Below are positions 48,386-61,162 of a stretch of 64,000 bases of DNA, piece by piece. The DNA lies in the NCBI GenBank assembly GCA_963965975.1, contig OZ014415.1:2175001-2239000 (forward strand). Direction: 5' to 3'. Positions within the stretch are counted from its first letter, which is position 1, and every line of letters begins with the position of its first letter. The stretch is from Xestospongia bergquistia. Its lineage: Eukaryota > Porifera > Demospongiae > Haplosclerida > Petrosiidae. The notes beneath the pieces were generated by a model, which ran no database searches, was not told the origin of the DNA, and saw only the letters and a program-made list of their open reading frames with translations. The translations under genes were made by a program, and so were the position numbers.

Positions 48386-48661
48386 AGACGTCTCTATCAT
48401 GCTTCAATTTGACAAATAGTCAGCAAAAACTTGTGACAAGTTGGCGGGAAATACCAGGCACCATCACGCGCGCGTGACTGACATTAATTGATTTTTAATT
48501 GATTTAAGTAAATAACAACTAATTTAAGTCATAAAATATTACAATACTTTATTATTACTGTATGTACATTAACACTGATTTCTTAACATTAAAAATATTC
48601 AGTGAATTTATAGCCTTTCTGATCAATGTATTCATTGATCCTGTAATATACTGGAACTGTC

Positions 48662-48670
48662 AGTATATGC

Positions 48671-48707
<37 letters not shown>

Positions 48708-48712
48708 ATATA
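48662..48712. repeat. (AT)n microsatellite
   Basis: About 50 bases of alternating A and T, interrupted once, lie in the spacer between the duplicated block and the 3' end of EFCAB7. The surrounding 48400-48939 shows no other feature except a CG-rich CACGCGCGCGTGAC palindrome near 48465. Confidence 0.9.
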
Positions 48713-48939
48713 GAATCTGAAGATGATGATGTATCTGATGTTAAAAGATGGAGACTGGATTAGCATAGAAGTAAATATAAAACTATTAAAATTATTGGAA
48801 TGTGTTATTCATATACAGTATATCAATGTCCTTAGTGTTATGTTAAGTTTTGATCAGTGAAGCTATAAAAATGACTTGATGAGGTTGATTAGGAAACTCA
48901 GGGACCAAATAATAAGCAACCTAAACAATGATACATTTA

Positions 48940-51900
48940 TTACATGTATATTATAGTTAATAGCTCTTTGCTGACCTTTAAAGATTGAGGGGTAAGTTCA
49001 ATAATGTGGACAGCTGAATCACGATTGAATAAACTGTTTGTACTACGACTGCAATCAACTTGAATAGAACAGTTTTTGGAGCTCTGGAAATTAGAAAAAC
49101 AACTTTAAAATTATATAAAAATGATCACGTCATTGGTAGTACTATAGCTTCTGTCAAAACTATATTTTCATAAATATATTTTTAGTATATTAGCAGATAG
49201 ATTGTCTTGAAACAAAGTTAATAGTTAAATAATTTAAATAGTATTACAATTAATTAATCAATAAATACAAACAATACAAATAATTAATAATAACAATTAC
49301 TTTATATCCGAACAATACAATATAAAGTACCTTGTTCTCAATGACAATAGTGGTCATGTGAGGACTGACAAGAGTATGTGTTACTACATCTTCTCCAGCG
49401 TCCCTCACGTTACCGGCCACACCCATTTCTTTAGCTAAGAGAGACAAAGCTACATCAATATATAGAGCAGAAGTTGTCATTGGTAAGATTTCAATCTCTC
49501 CATCACATTCTTCAGTAAACACTTCAAACTCAAATGGACAAGCCTATGAAAGAAACAAGTCAAACAATGTCTATTACCATTACGTCAATTCTATGACAAG
49601 CTATGTGTATGATACCTCACAATACATTACATGAACACTATTAAAATAAATAGTTGTATTACTTAATAATCACTTGTGTAGCATGTATCTGTATCAAATG
49701 TATGCATTGAAAATATTAATAACATAAATACAAATGTATTGTTTTCATTTACTAATTATTATTATATGGAGTTATACAGTTTGATTGCCCACAATGAGCA
49801 AGTGTGTAATATATAGACTTCCCATTATAAATTCCATAATGACAGCACTTAGATTTTACACATAATACAAAGCAAAGTTACGACAGAATACATATAGTGA
49901 AAGCCCTTATGGTATCTCTTTAACTAATGAGATAATTTTCATAACCCCTACAATTAACTACATAATTGAATATCAGTATATTTTAGACATGACAAATGAT
50001 TGTGATGTTTTCAACTTAATTATATCCAATGATCCTTGATAATGGAACAATTCATCAAAATGAAAATATTATAAATATAATGTCTTCTAATACGAACATG
50101 TGATGATAGATATGTACAAATTCACCATATATGTCTAAATTGTACAGAGAAAATAACTTACTTTGTTAAGTTGCAGCTGTTTATTGTAGCCCATATTTTT
50201 TAATATGTTCCATATCTCTGTCTCTCCTTCATTTTCATCATTAGCTGTAAGTGTGTGGAGATCAATAAATCCATTAATTGTCAATTCTTCATCATTGTTC
50301 ATCTGGAAATTATCTGTGAGAGAAAGGACAAGAGTGAACCAATAAAGTCTCTCTCTCTCTCTCTTTCTCTGTGTTCTCTCATTACCTTGAAGGGCTTTCC
50401 ATGATTCATCATCACAAAGTTCTTTACCAATTCTCTCATAGAAGAAGTCAAACTCATTACGACTAATAGCGCCATTACCATCTAGATCATGACGTTGAAA
50501 TATCTCAGATAGAGCATCACTATATAACAGATATATATCATAAACTCATATTATAACAGCAATCAACAACTTGAGAACATACAAATACATTAACCTCTAT
50601 ATCATACCAATACATTAACCTCTATATCATACAAATACATTAACCTCTATATCATACAAGTACATTAACCTCTATATCATACAAATACATTAACCTCTAT
50701 ATCATACAAATACATTAACCTCTATATCATACAAGTACATTAACCTCTATATCATACAAATACATTAACCTCTATATCATACAAGTACATTAACCTCTAT
50801 ATCATACAAGCTACATTAACCTCTATATCATACCAGTACATTAACCTCTATATCATACAAGTACATTAACCTCTATATCATACAAGTACATTAACCTCTA
50901 TATCATACAAGTACATTAACCTCTATATCATACCAGTACATTAACCTCTATATCATACAAGTAAATTAACCTCTATATCATACAAGTACATTAACCTCTA
51001 TATCATACAAGTACATTAACCTCTATATCATACAAGTACATTAACCTCTATATCATACAAGTACATTAACCTCTATATCATACAAATACATTAACCTGTA
51101 TATCATACAAGCTACATTAACCTCTATATCATACAAGTACATTAACCTCTATATCATACAAGTACATTAACCTCTATATCATACAAGTACATTAACCTCT
51201 ATATCATACAAATACATTAACCTGTATATCATACAAGCTACATTAACCTCTATATCATACAAGTACATTAACCTCTATATCATACAAGTACATTAACCTC
51301 TATATCATACAAGTACATTAACCTCTATATCATACAAGTACATTAACCTCTATATCATACAAGTACATTAACCTCTATATCATACAAGTACATTAACCTC
51401 TATATCATACAAGTACATTAACCTCTATATCATACCAGTACATTAACCTCTATATCATACAAGTACATTAACCTCTATATCATACCAGTACATTAACCTC
51501 TATATCATACAAGTACATTAACCTCTATATCATACAAGTACATTAACCTCTATATCATACCAGTACATTAACCTCTATATCATACAAGTACATTAACCTC
51601 TATATCATACAAGTACATTAACCTCTATATCATACAAGTACATTAACCTCTATATCATACAAGTACATTAACCTCTATATCATACAAGTACATTAACCTC
51701 TATATCATACCAGTACATTAACCTCTATATCATACAAGTACATTAACCTCTATATCATACCAGTACATTAACCTCTATATCATACAAGTACATTAACCTC
51801 TATATCATACAAGTACATTAACCTCTATATCATACCAATACATTAACCTCTATATCATACCAGTACATTAACCTCTATATCATACAAGTACATTAACCTC

Positions 51901-54854
51901 TATATCATACAAGTACATTAACCTCTATATCATACAGATGTACTCTAATGTCTTTCTTACATGCATTGTGATGTCAGTACTAGTTTGCCATCTTTCTCAT
52001 TAACTAGAGGGACATCCTCTTTTACATCTTCCTCGTCATCATCTTGAACTTGGAGTACACAACCAGATGTAAATGGTAACAAAATATAAGACCCAGGTTC
52101 AAGGTCTAAACGACACACCCATTTCTAAAGAAATACAACACCTTTGTATGACATCACATATAGATTACTAAGGTATACAAACTAGTATACTATAAGTATG
52201 CTAGAATTTACTGACATATCCAAGAATGCGGTGAAGTGTATAGGCTATGAATTGAGCAGGTTCCTCTTGCTTTGTCATTTGAAATAAATAGAGACCAATA
52301 TCAGTACTAGGATTACCTGTAAGTTGAGAAATACATGTAATACAAATATATGTACAGGTAAAAAATTTCAACCAATGATCAGAGATCACTCTAACATCAT
52401 GGCATGATCTGTTCATGTAAATACTTGTAATCCTAGATATGTAATTTAGGGCATAATATTGTTAAAATTTTAATACAATAAGACATGTACAATATAATGT
52501 ATTAAATTGTACTCTACCTGGAGGAGTTACTTTCATTTCAATCCAGACATGAGTCGACTCAGGTATTGTAAGGATATATTGATGAGATATAATGACAGGG
52601 TTATCTCCTTCTTCTTGATTATCTATATAAAAACAACCTTTACCTTGAATACTGTTCCACTCCTAAATAAGTAAGAATTAACAGAGCATAACAAGAACTT
52701 AGAAATATTTATAAATTCACTGTTATTCAAATCATTGAAGACATAACAAAAATGTAGAATAGGCCACAAGTAGACTACATTAATACATTGATATGTAGTC
52801 ACTTATAACATATGTAGAATAGGCCACAAGTAGACTACATTAATACATTGATACATAGTCACTTACATTAACTTTCTTTGGTGGTTTTGGTGCTGTTGGT
52901 GCATATATTGGTCCACCAGTAATTTCATGAACACCGTCATAAGTAGGTAAGTGATCGGGTTGCTGTACATTCTGTTTAGTTTTAACTTCATTACTTGAGT
53001 CTTCTTCATTTTCTTTAACTGTTTTCAGCTCTTCTTTTTTCTTGATACTTTTATCAGATTTTTTAGAAAGCGACTGGTTTGGTATAGGTGGTTTTTGAGA
53101 AGATAGCCCCACCTCATTTTTGTCTTCAATTTCTTCTTCAATTTCTTCAGCAACAGAGTCATCACTGTCATTGCCACCAACATTGACTGTACCACCGTTT
53201 AAATTTCCAGGGGAATGTAATTGATCGACATCACCAGACCCCTCAATAGAAGGATCAGAATCAATTTTGTTTGTGCTAATTTCTTGTCCAGTATCTGAGC
53301 TCGGAGGGTTCTCTTTAATTTGAGTTTCGTTTTCTAAAGTATGGTGTTTAGATTCCTTTTCTTCGTCACTTTCAAAAGGGGGAGTGGTTGGTTCTAATGA
53401 TGTTGGGCTAACCACTGGTAAGTCACTACTTAAATCTTCCATACTGGAATGAATCTCAGTCTCATTGCTGGCACCGGAACCAGTCCGGTAAATAACACTA
53501 GGAAGATGACCTAAAAATATATTTGTTTACATATATAAGGACAATATAAATACATAAATATAATATTTGTTCTGTTTTCAAGATATTACTACCACCTACT
53601 ATTACAGCAAAGTTGACTAACCTCTGTCTCTCAATTCCTTATCATCTCTCTTTGGCTTTGAACGTCTTTCTTTAAGTTTCTTCTTCTTTCTTTCCTTATC
53701 CCTTCTCTCTTCTTTATCAGAAATGTGACCAGTCTTCACTTGAGCCACTCTCATACAATCTTCAGTAGTCTCTAGCACCATATGACAAAACTAAGAATAC
53801 AGACAACGTTTCCATGACATTTCATTGTATTGTAAACTTATATCTCCATAGCATCAGATTAAATGCATATACATTGTACAATGTACCTCATTATAATCCA
53901 ACTTGCCATCTTTGTTAATATCGACATCACTAATAATAGACTCCACCTCCTCTAATGACATTGGTTCCCCTTCCTATAGAGAAATGGATAATGACAAACA
54001 AGTGAGTAAGTGGATAAACAGAGATAAATGCATTAATAGCAATTCATGTATATTAAGTATCAAGACTCGTTGATTGACTTATTAAATGTACAATTAACTA
54101 TTACATGTAGTAAATATACTTTTGTTAAGATATGTCTCAGCTCATCAGCTGAGAGGTAACCATCACCATTTCTGTCTAGTCGCTTAAATAGAGACATCAA
54201 ATCAGACATTGTTGGTAACTTCTCTCGTCTCATAATTGTACAGAATTGTGAGAAATTAACTGATCCTAAATATGATAAAAATGGAAAAACGACCCTTGAT
54301 TACCTCCACATTATAACCCTCTAATTAATAATCAAGTAAAATAGAATCAATTTCTATTGAATATAATTATAAAAATAATAAAAAAAGAAAAGGCAAGAAT
54401 ATGTATTTGTAGACACAACATGTATAATTATACATAGGGATTTGTGAACAAGAGGTTTGTTGATTTGTTGCCATAGAAACTACAGGGAAAGTGATCTCAG
54501 ACTATTATGTTTGAAATTTGAATTTGAATGTTTCCCAGTAAACAAAGGTACAGATACATGTACATGATAATCTAGTATAGTTATATTCTCAACGAGTTTA
54601 TTAGTTAATTCTCAGTACTTACCTCCAAATCTATTCCAATATTTATCTATAGTTGATTGAAATGGGTTTCTGCCCGAACATTGGAGGGCTTATAAGGGGA
54701 GGGAAACACACTTACAAATGAGTATATCAGATCTCGTGATGAACTCACCATACTTGAGCTTGGTTTTGTCGGTGATAGTCCCTCGGAGATCAGCCTCCAC
54801 TAAGAGCCACGTAACCTTACAGTCGGGCAGAATATCACCGCCACTACCCTCCAT
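48940..54854 (-). CDS. EFCAB7: EFCAB7 (EF-hand protein of the ciliary EvC/Smoothened zone)
   Basis: Thirteen exons give about 756 residues: 54749-54854, 54623-54688, 54120-54265, 53887-53973, 53622-53790, 52867-53510, 52518-52662, 52216-52316, 51961-52124, 50386-50519, 50162-50313, 49331-49543, 48940-49083. All phases agree. The order matches human EFCAB7: LQCSGRNPFQSTIDKYW, EF-hand DRNGDGYLSADEL, EF-hand DVNINKDGKLDYNE-type, the KGCFYIDN and IISHQYILTI calpain-III-like part, LEPGSYILLPFTSGC, EF-hand DLDGNGAISRNEFDFF, NILKNMGYNK, ACPFEFEVFTEE and a C-terminal TTIVIENK. Exon 52867-53510 carries a 200-residue acidic and Lys-rich disordered insert not in the human protein. In vertebrates EFCAB7 with IQCE anchors EVC-EVC2 at the cilium. 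The start could also be an upstream in-frame ATG at 54899. Confidence 0.88.
50580..51940. repeat. 25-bp minisatellite, about 54 copies, in an EFCAB7 intron
   Basis: The unit TACATTAACCTCTATATCAT plus ACAAG recurs with a 25-bp period (26 where an extra C appears) from about 50580 to 51940. Variants alternate ACAAG, ACCAG and ACAAA at the unit end. It lies wholly in the intron between exons 51961-52124 and 50386-50519; the array ends about 25 bases before exon 51961-52124, on the donor side. It has no dyad symmetry and no spacers. Confidence 0.95.
52756..52866. repeat. Short tandem duplication in an EFCAB7 intron
   Basis: About 60 bases (TGTAGAATAGGCCACAAGTA and on, with ATTAATACATTGATA and TAGTCACTTA) are present twice in a row, at about 52751-52808 and 52811-52868. 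The second copy runs into the donor of exon 52867-53510, so a second GT-like site context was duplicated with it. Confidence 0.75.
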
Positions 54855-54995
54855 AAGGATTAATAATTTTAACCCTTTAGAAGCAACGAACACCAGCATA
54901 TATTATACGTATAATAATTATAAATAATTTAAACTCAACAAATTAAGCTAAAAACGTGTATTATAAATCTGTATCCATATAATAAATTGAAGTTT

Positions 54996-57368
54996 TTAAG
55001 CTTCGTTGTTAAATTCTTGCTCCATAAATCTCTTTAATAGGTCATTCTCTATTGATATTGTTAATATCTCTGTACCATCTTGTCCTTTCTTTGAACGAAC
55101 TAATTTGTGATCTCGAAATTCAGTCAGTTGAGCCCGTAACGTCATGTCACTGTTAACCAAAAATGCTTCACGACATTTTTGATACAAATCACTAAAAGGG
55201 AGACCAATATATGTGGGGTCACTTGCATTGTCTAACTGGTATTGAGCTAATATTCGAAACACTCCCTTAGCATTAGGTGTCAAACTCTGAATAACATGAC
55301 GAAACGATCTTAGCATCAGAATCTCAGATCCTTCACCAGACAAAGATTTATCATAAGAGGTCTCAACAGTATAATGGCTATAAGTAGAGGCATTATGCCA
55401 CACCCAGTTAAATCTTCCAGATGTAATTTCGTCCCACAGTGAGGGAGCTCTTGGGTGATCTATGGTGGCTATTATATGTATGAATGGACAAGATGCTAGA
55501 AAACTTAGTGCCAATTGTACTTTTTCGTCTCTTAATGGCTTACCATCAATATTGTGAATTATAAGAAAGATTTCTTTGGCAGTTTTTGGTTGCTGATTGC
55601 AGAGGGAGGTACATATGAATTGACTCTGTTGGACAGGTGTTTTAAATCTTCCAGTGTGCTCTAACATGTCTGACGTAAGAGTGTTTAAAATCTCCTTCAA
55701 ACTTAAACCAGGAAAAAAGCCATAGATGACTAGCTGATAACAAGTGGAAAGTTTCTTCTTACGAAATTCATCTAGAAGCTTTAGTTTCGATCCCAACCCA
55801 TACAACAGGATATTGAAACCAGTTTTCAACTGGCATAACCAGTAATCAAACAGGTTATCATACATGTGATGTAAGGCATCAAATCCAGATTTGTATGAGG
55901 AGATCTTGACAGTAGCTAACCTTTCCACAAGAACAGGATCTAGTAGAGGATAACTTTGAGACATCTTTGATCGTTTTAATGTCCGACTTGAGAAATACTC
56001 TTCAACAACATCTTCAGTAACTTTGTGTTCACTATAACTGGTTAACGGATTTTGTGACGAAAAGGTACCTAGTCTAGTGTTCTTTGCAGAAAATGCTTGC
56101 TTGGATTGTGTAGGTGAATGATCATTGTCATTGTTAGGTCTCTCAGTTAGATTTGAGCCCTGAGATTTTCGAGTAATAGTTTTCTCATTGCGTTTTGCTT
56201 TGCTTGCAACCAATTTGTCTTCGAAATCCGAGTCTTCAATACTACTATTATCACTTTCACTACTGCTATCAGTATCTGTGTATTCTTCATTACTTGAAGT
56301 ATCAAGATCTCTAACAACTTCCAGTGAATTTGACTTTGACCTTGTTATCTTAGCAGACACTGTATCACTGTCTTGCTCATTAGTATCAATTTCAGTTGAT
56401 TTGAAATGATCTTTAGTACTGACAGTGTTCTTCATATTTTCAAGTTTAATAGATTTAGATCGAGTTCTTGTTGACACTATACTTTCACTTTCATTATTAA
56501 CATCAACACCGTGTATTTTCATGTGACCAGAGCGTAAAGTTCTCTTTTTCTTAGCACTCTCTTCAAAGCTAGTGTCTTCTTCAATGCTTGATGATGTGAT
56601 CATACGATGCTGTCTGTTTGGTGTGTGTCTTTTGTCTTTAGCAAACATTATTCTATGTCTAGATGACTCTGAATGAACAGTTTGTGAGGTCATATTTATG
56701 CTACTACAGCTTTTATTTAGATCTAAAGGAGATTGCTTTGTACTGGGTGTGTTTCTTGGTCGTAAAGATCGTTTGGTAGTACTATTAGAGAAATCTTTTT
56801 CTTTATTTTGAATAATTCTTGTTGATTTTCGTAGTGAAGTTGTCTTTAAAACAGGTTCTTCTACTTCCATTTCATCAGTACTAGAATCAGACGACATGTG
56901 GTCATTCTGTTGTCTAGAAGATTTTGAGCGAACAGCTGTTCGTTGAGTTTTTTTTACACTAATTCCATCTTTCTTTGGGTCTAATGATGATTGCTTCTTA
57001 TCAATTGTTTGCATACACTTTCTGTCAACACTAGAATTGAAGGACTTACTATCTTTACTTGGGATTATTCTTTTAGAGTTTCTTTGTGGAGTCATATCTG
57101 AAACACATTCTTCTACATCCATTTCATGATTTTCATCACTCTCACTAGAATCAGAAAACACGTGACAATTTTGTGATTTCTCCTTGTCTTTACATAGCGC
57201 CTGTCCTTCTAACTTAGCTTTACTTGATCTTGTTATACGAGGAGTACTTACGAGTTTACCAGATTTATGAATACATGAAACAGGGGGTGTGCCCAGTGAA
57301 GTATTTCCTGCCGACATAGCAATACTTGGTTTACTTTGACGTTTTGGAGTCGTTTTGAATTTAGGCAT
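54996..57368 (-). CDS. ORC2: ORC2, origin recognition complex subunit 2
   Basis: An intronless frame of 790 residues starts at the ATG at 57366-57368 (MPKFKTTPKRQSKPS); the open frame extends further up to 57449 but only through non-ATG codons. Residues 1 to about 470 are disordered, basic and Ser-rich, with repeated acidic clusters (SDSSESDENHEMDVEE, SSDSSTDEMEVEE, DTDSSSESDNSS) suited to CK2. From about 475 on it matches ORC2 strongly: ILLYGLGSKLKLLDEF, VIYGFFPGLSLKEILN, FLIIHNIDGKPLRDEK, IHIIATIDHPRAPSLWD, FNWVWHNASTYS, SLTPNAKGVFRILAQYQLDN, and the winged helix YIGLPFSDLYQKCREAFLVN with LRAQLTEFRDHKLVR. ORC2 is a nuclear subunit of the complex that loads MCM at origins. It lies 141 bp upstream of EFCAB7 on the same strand. 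Confidence 0.95.
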   Translation of the reverse strand: MPKFKTTPKRQSKPSIAMSAGNTSLGTPPVSCIHKSGKLVSTPRITRSSKAKLEGQALCKDKEKSQNCHVFSDSSESDENHEMDVEECVSDMTPQRNSKRIIPSKDSKSFNSSVDRKCMQTIDKKQSSLDPKKDGISVKKTQRTAVRSKSSRQQNDHMSSDSSTDEMEVEEPVLKTTSLRKSTRIIQNKEKDFSNSTTKRSLRPRNTPSTKQSPLDLNKSCSSINMTSQTVHSESSRHRIMFAKDKRHTPNRQHRMITSSSIEEDTSFEESAKKKRTLRSGHMKIHGVDVNNESESIVSTRTRSKSIKLENMKNTVSTKDHFKSTEIDTNEQDSDTVSAKITRSKSNSLEVVRDLDTSSNEEYTDTDSSSESDNSSIEDSDFEDKLVASKAKRNEKTITRKSQGSNLTERPNNDNDHSPTQSKQAFSAKNTRLGTFSSQNPLTSYSEHKVTEDVVEEYFSSRTLKRSKMSQSYPLLDPVLVERLATVKISSYKSGFDALHHMYDNLFDYWLCQLKTGFNILLYGLGSKLKLLDEFRKKKLSTCYQLVIYGFFPGLSLKEILNTLTSDMLEHTGRFKTPVQQSQFICTSLCNQQPKTAKEIFLIIHNIDGKPLRDEKVQLALSFLASCPFIHIIATIDHPRAPSLWDEITSGRFNWVWHNASTYSHYTVETSYDKSLSGEGSEILMLRSFRHVIQSLTPNAKGVFRILAQYQLDNASDPTYIGLPFSDLYQKCREAFLVNSDMTLRAQLTEFRDHKLVRSKKGQDGTEILTISIENDLLKRFMEQEFNNEA

Positions 57369-57517
57369 TTTGAGAAACGACAGAGTGACTTCTAAAATAA
57401 AGCACACAGTAAGATTGAGCAAATAGTCAGCGAAAGAAGACCCAACCACGTGGATAAGTAAGAATACGAATAATGTCCGGAGTTATTGCGGGGTTCTGAC
57501 CCACGTGTATTTAAAAA
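57369..57517. promoter_or_regulatory. Shared ORC2/MTR4 promoter with two CACGTG boxes
   Basis: The start codons of ORC2 (minus) and MTR4 (plus) are 149 bp apart. The spacer has CCACGTGG at about 57446-57453 and CCACGTGT at about 57501-57508, both E-boxes of the MYC/MAX/USF type, about 55 bp apart, and GTCCGGAG near 57476, an ETS-like core. No TATA box is evident. A head-to-head pair with so short a spacer implies a bidirectional promoter; factor binding is inference. Confidence 0.6.
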
Positions 57518-59629
57518 ATGTCTGTGTTTTCAGAAGATTTGTTCAGTGTCTTTGAAGAAGATGACACAGAAAAGAAGAGAAAACTCAAAAGACCAGGAAA
57601 AGAAGAAGATAAAGTAGATGATGATGAAATAATTGAGAGGACTAAAAAATCTAAGTTGGACCTGAATGAGTTAGAGGGGGAAGCGATAGACAAAGGAGAA
57701 AAGTTGAAAGAAGAACAGAAAAATGAGAAGTACATTGAGTCACTAGAAATGTGTTTGGTTATTACGACAACATATACAGACTGATGGACTGACAGATGTT
57801 AGGATGGATGGAATATAACAAGTAGAATGGACAGATAAAATGTTGTTAAACAGATGAAGTATTGATGGATAGATAATGTATTAATGGATATATAAAATAC
57901 TGATGGAATGATAAAATGTTAATAAATAAATTAATAGACTATTTCCCTTTTATAGTATGGAAGTTACCACTACCGGAGGAAGTATAGTCAAGAAGACGCC
58001 CATATTTGGTGATCCAGCTATTGTCATTACCATAGATACAGGAGGAACATGTACACATGAGGTACATTTACATGTAAATGATATACATATATATATATAT
58101 ATATTTTCCTCCTTAGGTAGCAGTACCACCCAACTTCCCTTACGAACATTTAAAACCATTATCAGAAGTACCAGCAAAGGTCAATTCATAATATATACAT
58201 ATATGTGTGTGTGTGTGTGTTTGACTTGAGCTCACTAGTAACAAAACTTGCACTTCAATCATTTTATAGTACAGAGATATAGCTAGTATGTGCCATTGAT
58301 TCTTGAAACTATACCCAATTAACTTACAATTTTACCTGAAATAGCTCATAATTTATACATATTTTAAGTTTATATTGTACAATTTATAGTAGACTTGAGG
58401 TAGTAGATATGTTACATGTACAGGTAATATAATTATTAGATCTCATTATTTAGGAGTATCCCTTTGTTCTTGATAGCTTCCAGCGAAAAGCTATTCAATG
58501 TATTGAAAATAGTCAGTCGGTATTAGTGTCAGCCCACACATCAGCTGGTAAAACTGTCGTCGCCGAGTACGCCATAGCTGTTAGTTTAAAAGAGAACCAA
58601 CGTGTCATATATACCACACCTCTTAAAGCGCTAAGTAATCAAAAATATCGAGAGATGTATGAACAATTTCAGGACGTGGGACTGATGACAGGTGACACAA
58701 CTATTAACCCAACAGCATCATGTATCGTCATGACAACAGAGGTAGGGTGTGACATGTGTACGTGTATACTACCATCTTGTTTACTTAATAGATTTTAAGA
58801 AGTATGTTATATAGAGGATCTGAGGTAAACAGGATTGTCATGCATGTAAATGTAAGATCTTTATTTTTCAGGTGATGCGAGAAGTGGGCTGGGTTGTTTT
58901 TGACGAGATCCACTATATGAGAGACAAAGGTACTCAATAACCTTATGAATAATTGATTAGTTATTAACTTTATAGAGAGAGGCGTGGTCTGGGAGGAGAC
59001 TATCATTTTATTACCTGATAATGTACATTATGTGTTCCTGTCAGCTACTATACCTAATGCAAGACAATTTGCAGAATGGATCTGTCATTTACATAAACAA
59101 GTATGATAGTACATGTAATTATGTACATGTATTTGATATGATGACTAATGCTATCTTATTAGTGACCTCCTGGTCATGTGATGATCACATGATAACCCAG
59201 AACATCTAAGACTGATTGAATACTACACATTCATGCTATGTTATTAAATGACCTTGTCCCTTTAATTATTGTACTATTTAAATATATTATCTCTTACTAT
59301 AGCCTTGTCATGTTGTCTATACTGAACAAAGACCAGTCCCTCTTCAACATTATATGTATCCAGCTGGAGCTGAGGGACTCTACCTAGTAGTGGATGAAAA
59401 TGTATGTATATTATACAAGTACATGTACATCAACATCTATTACATGTACATGTACATCAACATCTATTACATGTACATCAACATCTATTACATGTACATG
59501 TATGTTTTAATATTAGGGTAAATTTAGAGAAGATAATTTTCAAACAGCAATGTCTCGTCTTCAGGAGAGTGGGATTGGTAGTAGCCGTAAAGGAGGGACT
59601 TCAGGTGTGAAATTTGTGATACTTTCGTG

Positions 59630-59670
<41 letters not shown>

Positions 59671-60453
59671 TCTCTCTCTCTCTCCCTCTCCCTCTCTCTC
59701 TCTTTAGGTCCCTCTAACTGTTTTAAAGTAGTAAAGATGATAATGGAGCGTAGTTTACAACCTGTTATTATATTTAGTTTTAGTAGAAGAGATTGTGAAG
59801 CTCTTGCTCTTCAAATGTCAAAGTTAGATTTTAATTCTACTAGAGAGAAGGAACTAGTAGATGAAGTATTTACTAATGCTGTTGATTGTCTCTCTGATGA
59901 TGATAAACAACTACCTCAAGTAAGTAAAGAACTTTGAACTGTTAGCTACCCTCTCTCTCCTTTCATCCTCTCTCTCTTCTTAGGTCATACATCTTCTCCC
60001 TCTGTTAAAACGTGGGATAGGTATCCATCATTCTGGGCTATTACCTATCTTAAAGGAAACTATTGAAATACTATTTTCAGAGGGTCTTATCAAGGCTCTG
60101 TTTGCTACTGAAACATTTGCACTAGGTCTGAACATGCCTGCTAGAACAGTGGTCTTCACCCATGCTAGGAAATTTGATGGAAAAGATTTCAGATGGGTAT
60201 GTCATAGATACATGTACATGTACGCTATTGCTGCGGTCTGTTCTTTTATTCAGATTACATCTGGTGAGTATATTCAGATGAGTGGGCGGGCTGGTAGGCG
60301 TGGTTTAGATGAGCGTGGCATTGTTATGTTAATGGTAGATGAACAAATGGACTCTACTATCGGCAAAAACCTACTCAAGGTAAAAAATATTGTAATGAAA
60401 ATGGAAGTTTAATGCTCTCACTTCCTGTAATCTTTCGCTCACACCTTCCCACA

Positions 60454-60489
<36 letters not shown>

Positions 60490-61081
60490 AGGGAAGTCCT
60501 GATCCATTGAATAGTGCCTTTCATCTCACTTACAATATGGTGCTTAATTTATTAAGAGTAGAAGAGATCAATCCTGAATACATGTTAGAAAGATCATTTT
60601 ATCAGTTTCAGAATAACTCGGCTATTCCTGATCTAGAAGAAAGTTAGTACTGATCTATAATGTAGTGTATTAATGATTTACTTGTAGAAGTTAAAGTATT
60701 AGAAGCTAAAAGAGATGCAGTAACAATAGATAATGAGGACAATATTACTAATTATTATAAAATTAGACAACAGATTAATAAATTGGCTGGACAAATGCAA
60801 GTTAGTATAATGGATGAATGAATAGACAAATGGATGGACAGATGGATGAATGGATGGATAAATGGATGCACATCCAGCTAAAAGTATAGGTCTTTTGATG
60901 TCCTATGTTTTATATATTATGTGCTAGACCACACCCACCCCTCTACCCGACCCCTATTGTACAATTAATGTACTTTAAGGTACTGATGTCTGAGGGGACA
61001 TAGATGATAGACTTTGGAACTTCTTTGACTTATACACTCTCTCTCTCTGTCTCTCTCTCTTTGTCTCTCTCTCTCTCTCTT

Positions 61082-61162
<81 letters not shown>

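Noticed and set aside
50580-51940. CRISPR-like array of regular 25-bp repeats
   Set aside because: Units are contiguous with no unique spacers and lie in an intron of a eukaryotic gene; it is a minisatellite.
59404-59610. Frame with repeated [10 protein letters not shown]
   Set aside because: It reads through an intronic ACATGTACATCAACATC repeat; MTR4 exon 9 starts at 59517 in another frame.
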